This document shows, in pieces, positions 21,501 to 32,190 of a stretch of 64,000 bases of DNA. The stretch's first letter is position 1, and each line of letters begins with the position of its first letter. Source of the stretch: Lagopus muta (lineage: Eukaryota > Chordata > Aves > Galliformes > Phasianidae); assembly GCF_023343835.1 (NCBI RefSeq), contig NC_064439.1:33802508-33866507 (forward strand), given 5' to 3'. Under the pieces are notes generated by a model. That model saw nothing but the letters and a program-made list of their open reading frames with translations. It had not been told where the DNA came from and did not search any database. Made by a program: the position numbers and the translations under genes.

Positions 21501-24500
21501 CGTGGTGGCCTGTAAGTACAAAACCATTTCTGCATTCACTAACTGGATCTATTCTTGTTTCTCTACCACAGTGAAAAAACATTGGTGCTTTAGGTAGTGA
21601 AATGGTGCAGGTAATGTGAAGTGCCAGGTATCTCTCTTACAGATTCTGGAGTACTTTTGCTGCAAATACTGTTCACATCATGCAGGTATTTATTTTTCTT
21701 TTGTTAGGTTATTTCACAAGCCAAAGTGTGTGGAATCACCAGTGAATCAGAGACCGTTAAGAGACTACGTTTGGCCATCACAAATAAAGATTTTACTTTC
21801 AAAGCAGGACAGTGGTAAGACCTTATGATATATAAGAGAAAAATCATTAGCAACAGTGTTAATGGCTTCTGATAACTGGGTACTGAAAAATGGTAGTAAT
21901 TTATATAATAGGATGTTGTTACAGGACAACGGGAAATGGCTTCAAACTAAAAGAGGACAGAGTTAGATTGGATATGAGGAAGAAGTTTTTTGCAGTGAGG
22001 GTGAGACACTGGAACAGGTTGCCCAGAGAGGTGGTGGGAGCCCTGTGTACCTGAAAACATCCAAGGCCAGGCTGGACAGAGCTCTGAGCACCCAATCTAG
22101 CTGTAGGTGTACCAGTTCATGGCAGTGGACTTGGACTAGATGACCTCTGAGGGTACCTTCAACTGAAACAGATCTATGACTCTAAGATATTTTATTATTC
22201 ATGGCTCAGAGGAGGTGCTGTTATATGGCTAATTTTATTAAATATTCTAATACTTATTTCTATAGAGCAAAAGTATTTTTCTTTGGTTACTGTGTGTTAC
22301 AAGACTTCTTCAGTAGTATTTTAGGATGGAATACAATAGAATATTTCAGTTGGAAGGGGCCTATAAAGATCATCAAGTCCAGCTGCCTTTGAAGTACAGT
22401 GCACTTTATTCTGCAAGTTCTCTACAGTTTTTATTTACCAGTTGTTGGTTTTTTTCTTTTTACAACAGAGCAGGAACTGCTGATGATGAGGTTTTTAATA
22501 TTTTCAGTTTAATTTTGTACTTAAAGCAGAATTGCCTGTTGTTTTTTTTTTTCCCCCCTTGGAAGTTTCCTCTCTGAAAGAAAGGGGGCTGCTAAGCAAG
22601 CTTCATATAGAAATACAATCTGCAAACTTGAAAATAAAGTCTAATTGCTGAGCCTCTGAAGGAATTAGTAATTGTTTAAGCAAATGCACAGCTCTACCCT
22701 CCCCTCCACCCCCCGTAGGAACACAGTGGATTTTCATGTTTGTCTTTTCTTATTAGGAAATGCTCCCACTCCATCACTTCCATCCCCAAAAATTAATTTA
22801 AAAATATGAGTAGTTGCTTTTGCATTGGTCATTTAAAAGATTCTTAAACTTTTTCTTGGCTTAGGCCACCTGAAAGCGGTTTTACTGGAATCAAACTATA
22901 GCTGCGAGGGTACAGCATACATTACTCTTACAGTGTTAACATGCTGGCTTTTAAATTTAGAACCAGAACACAAGATGTTGATTGCAATAATTTGTGTTTG
23001 TGGAGTAATTTGCTGCAGTTTTTGCACATGTGCTGTGACTCATATTAAAATTCTTGCTTGCCCATACTCAGAAAGTTCATTTACCCTCCAAAAATGCTCT
23101 AGCAATTATCATACTGAAAGCGTTAATTATAATTACTCTTTTTCATTTTCTTTTTCTTCTGAAATGTTCTAATGCTATTGTAAGGGATACAACAACTTTT
23201 CTATATTTGCAGCTATAAACCGTGGTCGTATTTTTTGATGAGTGCTACAAAATACCAGGCCACAGTTTCCTGAGTAGAAAAGGCTCATTTGTTAGAATTT
23301 GCTGCAGCAGGATGTTACAGCCAAAGATTGTCACTCATATGCATGTGTATGCATATGAAAGTGTTTTGTTTAGCCAGATTTTCCAGAATCAAAAGTGAAT
23401 TTGTTTCGCAGGCATGCTGGTAGACGTTGGCCCTTATCTGACTTTAAGTAATAATGAAGACTTGTTGCTGTTATCTAATTTCTTAAAACAAGCACTGAGG
23501 TATATGTATGTCATAAATAACTTAGAAGTAGCTTTAAAGTTTTCTTTCTTATCTTCAGCAACTGCTGATAGTTATTCTTTTCTTAAATACTTGGCTTCGG
23601 TAGCCCTAAAAAGAGGAAAATGAGAAGCAACCTTAACATCTTCACTGTTCTGCCTCTTTTCGTGCCTTTTCTTTTTGTGAAGTTTTACAATGTGCTTATT
23701 TTTTTCCCCTGCAGTTCTTTTTACTTTCATCTGAGGCCTTACCCTCCTTGCACACAGCTGAGACATTCCATCAGAAATATAAACTAGTCCACAAGTTACA
23801 GTATACTATGTTCTGAAATCTCTCATCACGATGTCATTGGGAAAGAAGTGCTAACGTAAATAGAGAAGTACACTAGGCATGAAGAATTTCACCCTTATAT
23901 GTCAGGGAAGACATAACTTGAATGTAAAGTGGTGTTTTACAGCATAAACATAATTTCTTGTTCTTTTCATTGGTCTGGAGCGTAAGGTAATTTTCCACCA
24001 GAGGGAGGTAAAGAGCTGCAGTAGCTCTTGAGTCTTTGATACAGTAACTGCTGCAGCCCAAGAATCGTCCTGTCACGTCTTTGATTCCAACCGCTAGAGA
24101 TGCTGAGCTTTATTGTCAGAGGGGCTGCAAAAATACAAAGTGAAATGCCAGATTTTTTGGATCTGTTGGTCTTCTCAGGTCTTTGCACTTGCAGTGAACT
24201 GACAATTGCACTTCTGCAAGCCATCAAGTTTATTAGCCTAGACACTCGTATCACCATAGCACTGTGCACTACTCACTTTAAGGGAAAGAGAGGATAGTCT
24301 TCTTTGAAGGGTGAAGCTTTGTAGGAAGTGAGCAGGAAAGATTTGTTTTCTTCAAGTAATAAGCCAGTCAAAATGCTGATCTTTTTTTTTTTTTTTTTTA
24401 ATATGGTCTCTGTGCAGAATACAGCCTTGGTGCTTAAAGAAAATATTTATGCAGTGGAGGCCAGCTGCTTCATGTTACATCTCAATTAACTAATACTGAG

Positions 24501-27500
24501 CTGGCTTAACTACAGTTTGCATTGAGAAATCGTTACAAAGTGCCTGGCATTGCTTACCAGTGCAGTTGTTCCTTAAGTGGAGCAGCACAATTAATTTTAA
24601 ACATTAGATTTATTTTGAAGTACATCAATTTTGTTATCTGCTATAGATAATTGATGCTTTTAAGTGTTTTGGCAACACTGAGGAGTTTAAGTGTTAGATT
24701 ATATACTAACATCAAACTTCTACTACTACCTGGAGTGTCAAAGCCTTATTTCATGAAAATACATTGCAGTTCATGCATAGTAATGACTGACCTTCCATAC
24801 TCCCCAGTTGCTGGTGTTGCAGGAAGTTATCTGTGTGTCTAACTGCTCATTGCCAGAAACCAAGGAATTATTTTCTTTAGCTTAAAAGAGATTGTAGTAA
24901 TTTATTCCCCTTTACTGCCAACTGGAAAAAGACATCTGCCACCAGAGGGCAATGCAGTTCAATAAGTAAAACAGTTCTACTTATTCTAGTAACTTTTCGC
25001 TAAGGAATTTTTTTACTCTTTTTACTTCAGATATTTCATCTTCCCAAGAAAATAAAGTGTTAATTCAAAAATATATTCCCCAATGTTAGTTTTCCAACCT
25101 CTTTGTTTTGAGAAAAAAGGGAAATAACAAAGCTAACACAATGGAAAGCACAGCAATGACAGCAGAGTAGCAAGACCCCAGGCTGCAGCAAGTGAGCACT
25201 TGCTCAAACGCAACAGCCACGAGCTCAGGAATAAAGGAAGGAAGCTGCTTACCTTTGGAAGGCCTCAGATAGGCAGGGATCTTGAGAGAGGTGCCCTTGC
25301 CTCCACCACCAACCCTTCAGTGAGGTCTGGGAAGAGGTGAATCCTGGCTCCAGCCCTTCCAGTCACTCAGGTACATTGCTTCCAGCTGAGCTCCCCTGGA
25401 TTGGCCCTGCCTGCCTTCCAGGTGCTCAGTCACTGACTGAAGCTGTGACTCAACATTTCCACTCCACAAAGGCACTGAAAAGAGTGGGATTTAAACCACT
25501 TTATGTTGTTTTATGCTGTGTTTTTACTAAGTAAATCATTTACTCAAACAGTTACAACTCTAATCTGCTGCAAGATGTTGCACCTAATGCTGAAGGCCAA
25601 AGAGATTAAAATCCTGACAGTATAGTAATGGTGATGATGTTTCTAGATGACTGTAAGTCAGTGATGTTACTCAAGATTAGGTCAATTTTTTGGAAAAGTT
25701 GTGTTCTGGAAGTGAAAATGTTTTTATACAGAACATGTAACTGAAATAAAGCCAGCAGTTTTGTCTTAGTCTTTAAGTAGTACTGTATTCCATGTTTCAA
25801 TTTTTGTTTCTGACCAATTTTTAGGGTTGATTTCTTTATTCCTGGAGTATCTGTGATTGGGGGATTCTCCATGTGTTCAAGCCCCGGTCTGTTGGAGCGA
25901 GAAGGAGTGTTAGAGCTTGCAGTGAAGTACACTGATCATCCTCCTGCTCGCTGGATTCACACTGAGGTAAATGAGATAAACTACCAATTGTGCATTTAGC
26001 ACATTTTTTCATTTTTGGGGTAGTGGTGTCAGTCTACTTTTTGTATCGACTATGAAGCTCCTCTTGACTTGTTCCATCATTTTTAAATGTTAAAACCTTG
26101 AAATAGAATACTGATATGGTAATTCAGTTATCCTGATCTTTAGTCTCAACTTGTGTGTGGTGGGCCTAGTGATATTGCAGTCTCTGAGGGTTCTCACACA
26201 TTTCAAACTGAATGCATTGAAATCCAGAATTTCTGTAGTATTCTTTTAAGTTTCCAGTATTTTTGTAATACTGATAAAACCTAAGATTTGATTTTTTGCT
26301 ACGTTAAAAGTAAGGTCTGACAATTTGGCCTCTTGCAGTGTTCATTTGGTTAGCACGCCTCGATAGTCAGAAGAGTACTATCCACTGCTGATCGTACTTC
26401 GACGATCTTTCCTGTCAACTTTTGTTCCTGTCACATCCTGTTCTATGATCTGTGCACTTACTCCTTCCTGTCTGGCATTCATGCGTGTCTGCAGAATTTA
26501 AATTGATAGATTCTTTCAGGTTTACAGTAATTGACAATATCTGAAGTATCTAGCACTTGAGGCCATCCACAGTATTTCAGGGTGATAGGGACTTACCTCC
26601 ACTGGGACTTAAACCTTTTTGAGGTGTACAGAAAGTGTAGCAGGCATGCCAGCAGAAACACACAATACTTAAAATGCAATGCCCTGTCTTTTGGTGATGC
26701 TCTTCAGAGAGAATGAGGGCCTAACTTCATAATTCCCAGTCTCTGGAGGCTGTCTTAGGAATTCTAATGTCACATTCATTTCGCCATTGATGAATTTTCT
26801 GGTTGAATTTACAGGAACATCTTTAGTTATGAGCTGAGCTAGTTCAAACATGATGCTGTAGAAAGATCTGTCAGGTGTGTATGGACTAACCTATCTAATC
26901 AAAAGTTCATCCTTTTAACTGAGAAAAGAATTAAAACCTGGCAACCTAGAATTTAAGCAGGTTGTATGGTGAAACAAAATCTCAGTTTAAAGGTTACTTA
27001 TAAAGGAAGTTGGTATCTCAGAGTAAAAGATGCCATGGGAACAGTACAGATTGACTTAGTGTAACTTATTTTCAGAGGTATTCATATTTAACGTGTGGAT
27101 TGTATGCTTCATTTATCTAAGGCATTGCAGATTAGACGAGATTGTTTTGGTCTAAAGCTGCTTATTTTCACTAAAGATACCACATCCTATGTCCTCCCTC
27201 TGCAGCATGAATCTGGAACGCTTCTGGATTCATGCTTATTTCTAACAGTGAAATTTAGTGAGAAAGCCTGCACTTTACATTGATAATGGAGAGAGAAATT
27301 AGTTTCAGGTTATAAATGCTGACTGCCTTACACTACAGCTGAGTGGTCGTACTTCTATGCAATAATCAGGAAAGACAAGAAACCCTGTTCTCAGAGGTTG
27401 TGCTTGCTACTTTAGGAACCCCTTGATTCTGCTCAGTACCTGCTGAGGGCCTCTTTCCTTCCTGAATTGTCACATGTTCAGGCCTTTGCTTACTATACAG

Positions 27501-30500
27501 TCAATGATGGAAATCCTTTTGTTTCAGTTACTGTTTTACTTCGTTTTTTCCCCTCCTCCTTTTCTTTACCTGCCCTGGATATGGTCTGAATTGAGCTGTG
27601 TTTTCTGCTCCTGTTGATTTTGTTAACTTCCAGTGATGTGGGAGAACTCACCCGACTCCTTTGTATTACATTTTCAGCCTCCACCAAGCAGTACTTGGTT
27701 ACCAAGAGGATAGTGACCCAGATGTTTTACTTACTGTAGTTTAGTTTTCCATATGTCCTTCCCCCTCAAAAAAAACAAAACAAAACAAAACCTCCAAACC
27801 CACCACACTTTGTCAAGTTTCTCCTAAGAATCATTTTTTTCTGTCCCAGGAGAGAGGGAGGTTTTCACTCTATTTTTCTTCTGCAATTCTCAAGCTGCAA
27901 ATGCAGAAGTGGCTCTGCAAGAAATACTCATGTGGATACTTGCTTCACTTCTGGGTGGTTTCTTATTATTTTGGAATGGGACAGAAAAATCTTGTCTGTG
28001 CAACTCATTCTGACTTCTGTGTCCTCACAGCAGCGCCTTTTCTGACATGAGTCTGTTCTTGGGTAAAACTGTGATCTTGCATGTTAACCTTGGAGTTTCA
28101 CATCAAATACTGCCGTTGGAAAACATGAGTCATTCTTTCAGCTCTTTTGGAGGTGGAAAGGGGGACGCGCTGTCCTGCCTTATCAGAAGACTGAAACTTC
28201 TGAAAGTAGCAACAGATCTCTAGAGAACACTGTAACAGATGACTTCAGATAACTGCATTTATTTTACAATCCCTTTGTTTTCCCTCATTGGTCAGTAAGA
28301 ATAAAAACTCACAGTTCAGCACATCTTGTGACTCTATGATGCAAGAAGAAGACTATTTCAGACTTGTTTTGAGTTTTGAAATTAAATATCTTCTTTTCCA
28401 TCCTAGTGTACTCTTGACTCAGAAGTGGCTCTGCGAGTGGGAGGTGATTTCTTCTTTGATCCTCAGCCTGGTGACACTCCTGTAAAGCTAGTGCTAATAG
28501 CAGGGGGTGTTGGAATTAACCCCTTGTTTTCTATACTGCTGCATGTAGCAGATCTTCATGGATACCAAGAGAGTAAAGGAAACGGATACAAAATGGGAAC
28601 AGTGAAGTTGTACTACAGTGCAAAAAATACAAATGAACTCTTATTTAAGGTAAACAATAACTAAAAAAAAAAAGAACTCTAATATTCAGCAATCAGTACA
28701 TGTATCATTTTGTTGCTGGGTCACAGAGAACCCTTCTGTGTAAGATATTGTTCAGACAGGCAAAAGTTACTTTTTGCCTTAAATCCCATCTGTGTTTTCT
28801 TATTTACTTATGCACAAATAATGTGCATATGTCAAATTTCAGATGTTGTTGGACATACCTGCTTGCACTGATTTCACTGTAGGCTGACTAGCCCTGCATG
28901 GCAGCATTTTCCTATAATCTCATAAGAGCATCATGGTATATCAGATATCATATACACTGTAACACATTTGTCTGTATACACAGTAGTAGTACGCTAATGC
29001 TGTTTACTGTAGTAGGATACCCACATAATTTCAGTACAGATTATGCTGAATTTAAAGACTAGTAAGAGCAATTATATCCAAAGGAAAAACTTTCCAAACT
29101 TATATAGAAGCTTTGTTGATAATACATTATTGGGCACCAGGGTATGAAGGAAGAAGTTTATCAGCAGTTCTTACAAGTCACTTGAAACAGGACTTTGTAA
29201 ACATTTACTTAGAAGTTTAAGATCAGTTATCACACATTCAGCCATTAAGGGCTACTGATGTTTTACGGTCACATTAGCACAGCTTCTGTAAAGAAGCATC
29301 CTTAATGATACAGGTTTCTCTGAAGAATTGAGAATTTCTAAGATCAAGGTGCAAGTTGATGATTATTCCAGAAACAGTATAAAGGATCCATTACCCAGAG
29401 TTCTGCCTAGAGGATTGAGGAAACAGGATTGCTGGGCTTTGTGTTGTTGGGAGACTGACACACCAATATCTCCATGAGGAACTCCTAGGTTTTTCTGGTG
29501 TTTTGGAGGACATATTCCCTGAAGCAGCAGCCTACATATAGTGCTGTCCTTCGGCTTGTCAGCCTGCTGTACTCAGCGTGGTACTCATTTGGCATGTGCT
29601 CTGGTTTCACAGGTACATGCACTGCTTTGAAAATCTTGTTCTCTGAAATAGGAGAAGTACGCAATCTTAAGATTACAAAGTGTACCATATTAACTTGACT
29701 ACTTCAAGATGCCATTTAGCTCATTTCATGTGGACTGAACGTTGTCCTTTATTGTGGCTGGGGCAGTGGGATGGATGTTTTCCCTTAGGTCTGTACTGCT
29801 CAGCCATTTGCTTTAGTTTGTACAGCAGCTTACTAGGCTGCAGAGATCCTGCTGAGCTGTTCACATTCTTCTTCGTCCTTCCTCCTGTCTGTAGCTCTAG
29901 GATACTAGAAGACATTACATGGTAGTTTATGTCCCATGAATCATACCTGCCACTTTCTGTCCTTGTCTCTGAGTCACAGAGAGGTAGGTTATAATAGGTG
30001 CTGAGAATGACTGCAGCATTATTTAAGCATGTTAAGGCCTGCCTTAACCCGCTTTGGTACACTTTCCAGGTAAGTCTTGGGACATGGGTTGTTTGGAAAG
30101 TGCTATGAAATTGTACGTGGTTCCACGTGTAGGAGAAAGGAGTTTACAGTTCCATGTGGACCAGTGAAAGTGGGCTGATATTAGAGGTACTTACTAGTGG
30201 AACAGTGTACAGCAGTGCCTTATCTGCTGTTCTTTATTCCCCATTTTCTTAGGGAGCCAGAAATAGGTCTGTCTATTGAATAAAATCCATTCAACTTTTC
30301 TTTTTTTGCTAAGTAATCCATAGCAGTCTGTTCAATGCAGTAACTAGTCTGTAAGCAACATAGTGAAATGAGCTAATTTACCTGTTCACAGAACAGAAAT
30401 TATTTCCACAGTACCCATGCCAGCAGTGAAAATCCCAATTAGTACAGAATCCAATCAGTAAACAAGTCCTCATTTCAGAGGACCTACAGCATCTGACTGA

Positions 30501-31797
30501 CAGGGTTTTTTGTTTGGTTGTTTTCTTTTCTTTTTAATTATGATGTGAACTGATGCTACTGGGTTTGTGGTGGTAACTATCACAGTTGTGAATTACACCA
30601 TAGTTGGTTTTACTTGGAGAAGGAGGAAAAGGATCTGATATTCTTACAAGGTAAAGGAGCTGGAACTCAAAAAGTTTGTAAGAAATGGTAAACATATATT
30701 GCATGTTTTCCAAATGGAAAACAAATATGGAAATGAAAGGAAAAAGAACACAAAGTTAATGGGGAAAAAACAACAAACAGGAAAGGACATACGTAACTCA
30801 TTCTTAGATCCAAATCTTACAAATTGCAATCTATTGTAAAACAGGAGGAAAGCACTAACAGAGCTAGTAGCATATTCAGATTCCAGGTATAGAAATTCAG
30901 CTTACTTGTGCAGATCGGCCTTTGAAGTCAAACCCACAGAGTACTCAGTGCTGAAATGCAAAAGCTGTGGTACTCACTCATGATCACTGGTGTTCTGGGA
31001 CAGTATGCAAACATCTGCTTTGATTTAATGGCTTGTGGTATAAGAAAGTATGTTTAACATTACAGAAAAATATTCTTGGTTTGATGAGTGCACTTCCTGG
31101 AAAGATCTCATGTCGTTTCCACGTTACCCAGCAGAATTCACCCATCTGCGAAGAACTTCAGCCCCATGTCACAGGTACGCGCAATGGCACTGTGCTCACT
31201 TCTCAAGTGCTACGTCTGATTACCTCCTTGAGGAGGAAGCTGAATACAATTAGTGCTAGTGTACACTTACCTACATAAGTTAGTGTTCTTAAAGATTCAA
31301 AACGAGATGTGAGCTAAACATAAATAATTTCAGTGTGTTTATTATGCTTTGGAGAAAAGTTATACTTGTGTGGTTTTTTGCCCTTCTACTGAAGTGCTTC
31401 TGCTAAACTTCATTCTGGTATTCCCCACTGAAATCTTATTCCAGCAACTGGTATTTACTTTGCGTAAGACTGATGAAGGATGAGATGACTGTTTGCAAGA
31501 GGCGCTTCATCACATTTCCATTTCTGTTGTATTTGTCTTTGAGATAATTATCTGTTTTTTTCATCTGAATATGGGATTTTCAGTTGTATGTTAGCCATGG
31601 TCAGTGACTAATACCCTATGCATTCCAGCTGGAAATGGGGCTCTAAATCCCAGGAAAACAAATTGTTCTGTAAGCCTCAAAACTTACCTGTTATCCTTAA
31701 CTAGGTCTGACACTTGTAGGAAATACCCCTAACTGCTCGCTCTTTTTGAAATTACATTAGTACGTATTTCTGTTCTCATTTCCTTTTTTTTCCTCTA

Positions 31798-31830
<33 letters not shown>

Positions 31831-31989
31831 TCAGAGGGAAGAATATCTGAAAAGGATCTAGAAAAACATGTATCCAAGGATACTTTGTGGTACATTTGTG
31901 GTCCACCTCCAATGATTGAATCCATTTCCCAACTGCTGTACAACTCCGGTGTTCATAGGAACTGTGTTTTCTTTGAGAAATGGTGGTAA
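18399..31989 (+). CDS. OXNAD1: OXNAD1, mitochondrial oxidoreductase NAD-binding domain protein, complete
   Basis: Seven coding exons (18399-18529, 18795-18858, 21708-21814, 25825-25966, 28407-28649, 31066-31174, 31835-31989) give 951 nt, 316 residues plus stop, against 312 in human. The first 52 residues have no Asp or Glu and several Arg and His, as expected for a mitochondrial presequence. Residues about 66-148 form the ferredoxin-reductase-type FAD domain with GGFSMCSSP (113-121) at the flavin loop. Residues about 149-316 form the NAD domain, with AGGVGINPL (180-188) as the nucleotide-binding glycine loop and YICGPPPM (285-292) as the second conserved FNR motif. It ends in the family FEKWW. 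The substrate is unknown. All introns are GT-AG with phases matching the frame. The start ATG is in strong context (A at -3, G at +4). An ATG at 18351 is intronic and not used. Confidence 0.97.
18795..18858 (+). CDS. OXNAD1: OXNAD1 coding exon 2
   Basis: 64 nt, residues 44-65 ([20 protein letters not shown] then E), matching the family KSKRKxDHxERTA block. Acceptor TTGTTGCAG, donor GAG|GTTAGT. Confidence 0.93.
19822..20043 (+). mobile_element. CR1 LINE 3' fragment (plus)
   Basis: Matches the CR1 ORF2 end and 3' UTR: GTGCTGGAACAGACAGCCCA leads to GGCAGGGGGGTTGGAACTTG and a decayed terminal tail (GATTCAGTTCTGTGA). Confidence 0.85.
21153..21207. repeat. Pyrimidine tract with (TTCC)n
   Basis: Fifty-five bases almost free of purines on the plus strand, centred on (TTCC)4 and flanked by two CTCCCACCCTTCC-type units. 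Confidence 0.85.
21708..21814 (+). CDS. OXNAD1: OXNAD1 coding exon 3
   Basis: 107 nt, residues 66-100 and part of 101. Starts [20 protein letters not shown] and ends FKAGQ(W), the beginning of the FAD-binding barrel. Acceptor TTTTGTTAG, donor GTG|GTAAGA. Confidence 0.95.
21922..22184 (+). mobile_element. CR1 LINE 3' fragment (plus)
   Basis: Typical CR1 end: ACTGGAACAGGTTGCCCAGA then AGGCCAGGCTGGACAGAGCT and ACTAGATGACCTCTGAGGGT, closing with the tail ATCTATGACTCTA. It begins about 107 bp after the donor of coding exon 3. Confidence 0.9.
22330..22398 (-). mobile_element. Short CR1 3' fragment (minus)
   Basis: ATACAATAGAATATTTCAGT and the following TTGGAAGGGGCC...AAGTCCAGCTGCC are the inverted CR1 3' tail and UTR, about 70 bp only. 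Confidence 0.7.
23995..24007 (+). promoter_or_regulatory. Weak CTCF-like motif
   Basis: CCACCAGAGGGAG fits the CTCF core except for the final GC. Intronic in OXNAD1. Confidence 0.2.
24382..24399. repeat. T18 homopolymer
   Basis: Eighteen T in OXNAD1 intronic sequence. Confidence 0.9.
24939..24951 (+). promoter_or_regulatory. Candidate CTCF site
   Basis: CCACCAGAGGGCA exactly fits the CTCF core. It lies about 1 kb from the weaker copy at 23995 in the same orientation and points away from the minus-strand site at 10890. Confidence 0.35.
25134..25455 (+). repeat. Unnamed interspersed repeat, copy 1
   Basis: Shares long blocks with 61847-62150: TAACACAATGGAAAGCACAG at the start, CTTTGGAAGGCCTCAG in the middle, GGATCTTGAG-type DNA, and ATCCTGGCTCCAGCCCTTCC near the end. 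It is not CR1. A solo LTR or non-autonomous element fragment is possible; I see no clear terminal repeats or target duplication. Confidence 0.7.
25825..25966 (+). CDS. OXNAD1: OXNAD1 coding exon 4
   Basis: 142 nt, residues 101-148, with the flavin loop GGFSMCSSP and [18 protein letters not shown]. Acceptor AATTTTTAG, donor GAG|GTAAAT. Confidence 0.96.
26362..26407. other. Two adjacent 6-bp stem inverted repeats
   Basis: GATAGT (26362-26367) pairs with ACTATC (26377-26382), then GATCGT (26390-26395) pairs with ACGATC (26402-26407) over a 6-nt loop. The stretch carries several CpG in otherwise CpG-poor intron. No known small RNA family is recognised. Confidence 0.3.
27768..27791. repeat. (AAAAC)n microsatellite
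   Basis: An A run followed by AAAAC units in OXNAD1 intronic DNA. Confidence 0.85.
28407..28649 (+). CDS. OXNAD1: OXNAD1 coding exon 5
   Basis: 243 nt, residues 149-229, spanning [20 protein letters not shown], the NAD loop AGGVGINPL and [13 protein letters not shown]. Acceptor CATCCTAG, donor AAG|GTAAAC; both borders phase 0. Confidence 0.97.
28650..31065 (+). other. OXNAD1: OXNAD1 intron, 2.4 kb
   Basis: AT-rich; nothing recognised beyond splice sites. Confidence 0.8.
31066..31174 (+). CDS. OXNAD1: OXNAD1 coding exon 6
   Basis: 109 nt, residues 230-265 and one base of 266 ([20 protein letters not shown]). Acceptor ACATTACAG, donor CAG|GTACGC. Confidence 0.95.
31175..31834 (+). other. OXNAD1: OXNAD1 last intron, 0.66 kb
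   Basis: GT-AG intron; its only notable content is the T30 run abutting the acceptor. Confidence 0.85.
31800..31829. repeat. T30 homopolymer forming the last OXNAD1 polypyrimidine tract
   Basis: Thirty consecutive T, then GTCAG and the last coding exon at 31835. Confidence 0.95.
31835..31989 (+). CDS. OXNAD1: OXNAD1 last coding exon
   Basis: 155 nt, residues 266-316 and TAA. Carries YICGPPPM and FEKWW. The acceptor GTCAG is preceded by a T30 run (31800-31829). Confidence 0.96.
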
Positions 31990-32190
31990 TGAACAGAAAA
32001 TAAACTGATCTTGGTGAATTCTGATGAGATAAAATGTACAGAAGATGGACTTGAATTACTTCAAAGATTTTATTAAACTGTCCTCAATCACGACAATGTT
32101 TCTTTAATTTAATGGTAATACAACTGTAACACAGTGCTGCTGCTTTTGAAAAGACAAGAGGTTTTTATATTAAAGCTGTCAACTGTTCTG
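31990..32190 (+). other. OXNAD1: OXNAD1 3' UTR (inferred)
   Basis: Three hexamers follow the stop: AATAAA at 31999-32004, ATTAAA at 32072-32077 and ATTAAA at 32169-32174. A short UTR of 90-200 nt is likely; which signal is used cannot be told. Confidence 0.5.
31999..32004 (+). terminator. AATAAA ten bases after the OXNAD1 stop
   Basis: Canonical signal at 31999, ten bases past TAA. Cleavage 15-25 nt downstream would give a 3' UTR under about 45 nt. Confidence 0.4.

Larger units (their letters stand above)
18859..21707 (+). other. OXNAD1: OXNAD1 intron, 2.8 kb
   Basis: Holds one CR1 fragment (19822-20043) and a TTCC pyrimidine tract (21153-21207); otherwise AT-rich with nothing recognised. 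Confidence 0.85.
21815..25824 (+). other. OXNAD1: OXNAD1 intron, 4.0 kb
   Basis: Contains CR1 pieces at 21922-22184 and 22330-22398, a T18 run at 24382-24399, two CTCF-like motifs, and one copy of the unnamed repeat pair at 25134-25455. Confidence 0.85.
25967..28406 (+). other. OXNAD1: OXNAD1 intron, 2.4 kb
   Basis: No recognised repeat apart from an (AAAAC) tract at 27768-27791. A CpG-bearing pair of small inverted repeats lies at 26362-26407. Confidence 0.85.

Noticed and set aside
26340-26430. Possible tRNA or snRNA gene
   Set aside because: No cloverleaf, no A/B box and no match to U1, U2, U4, Y or vault RNA patterns; only the small inverted repeats remain.
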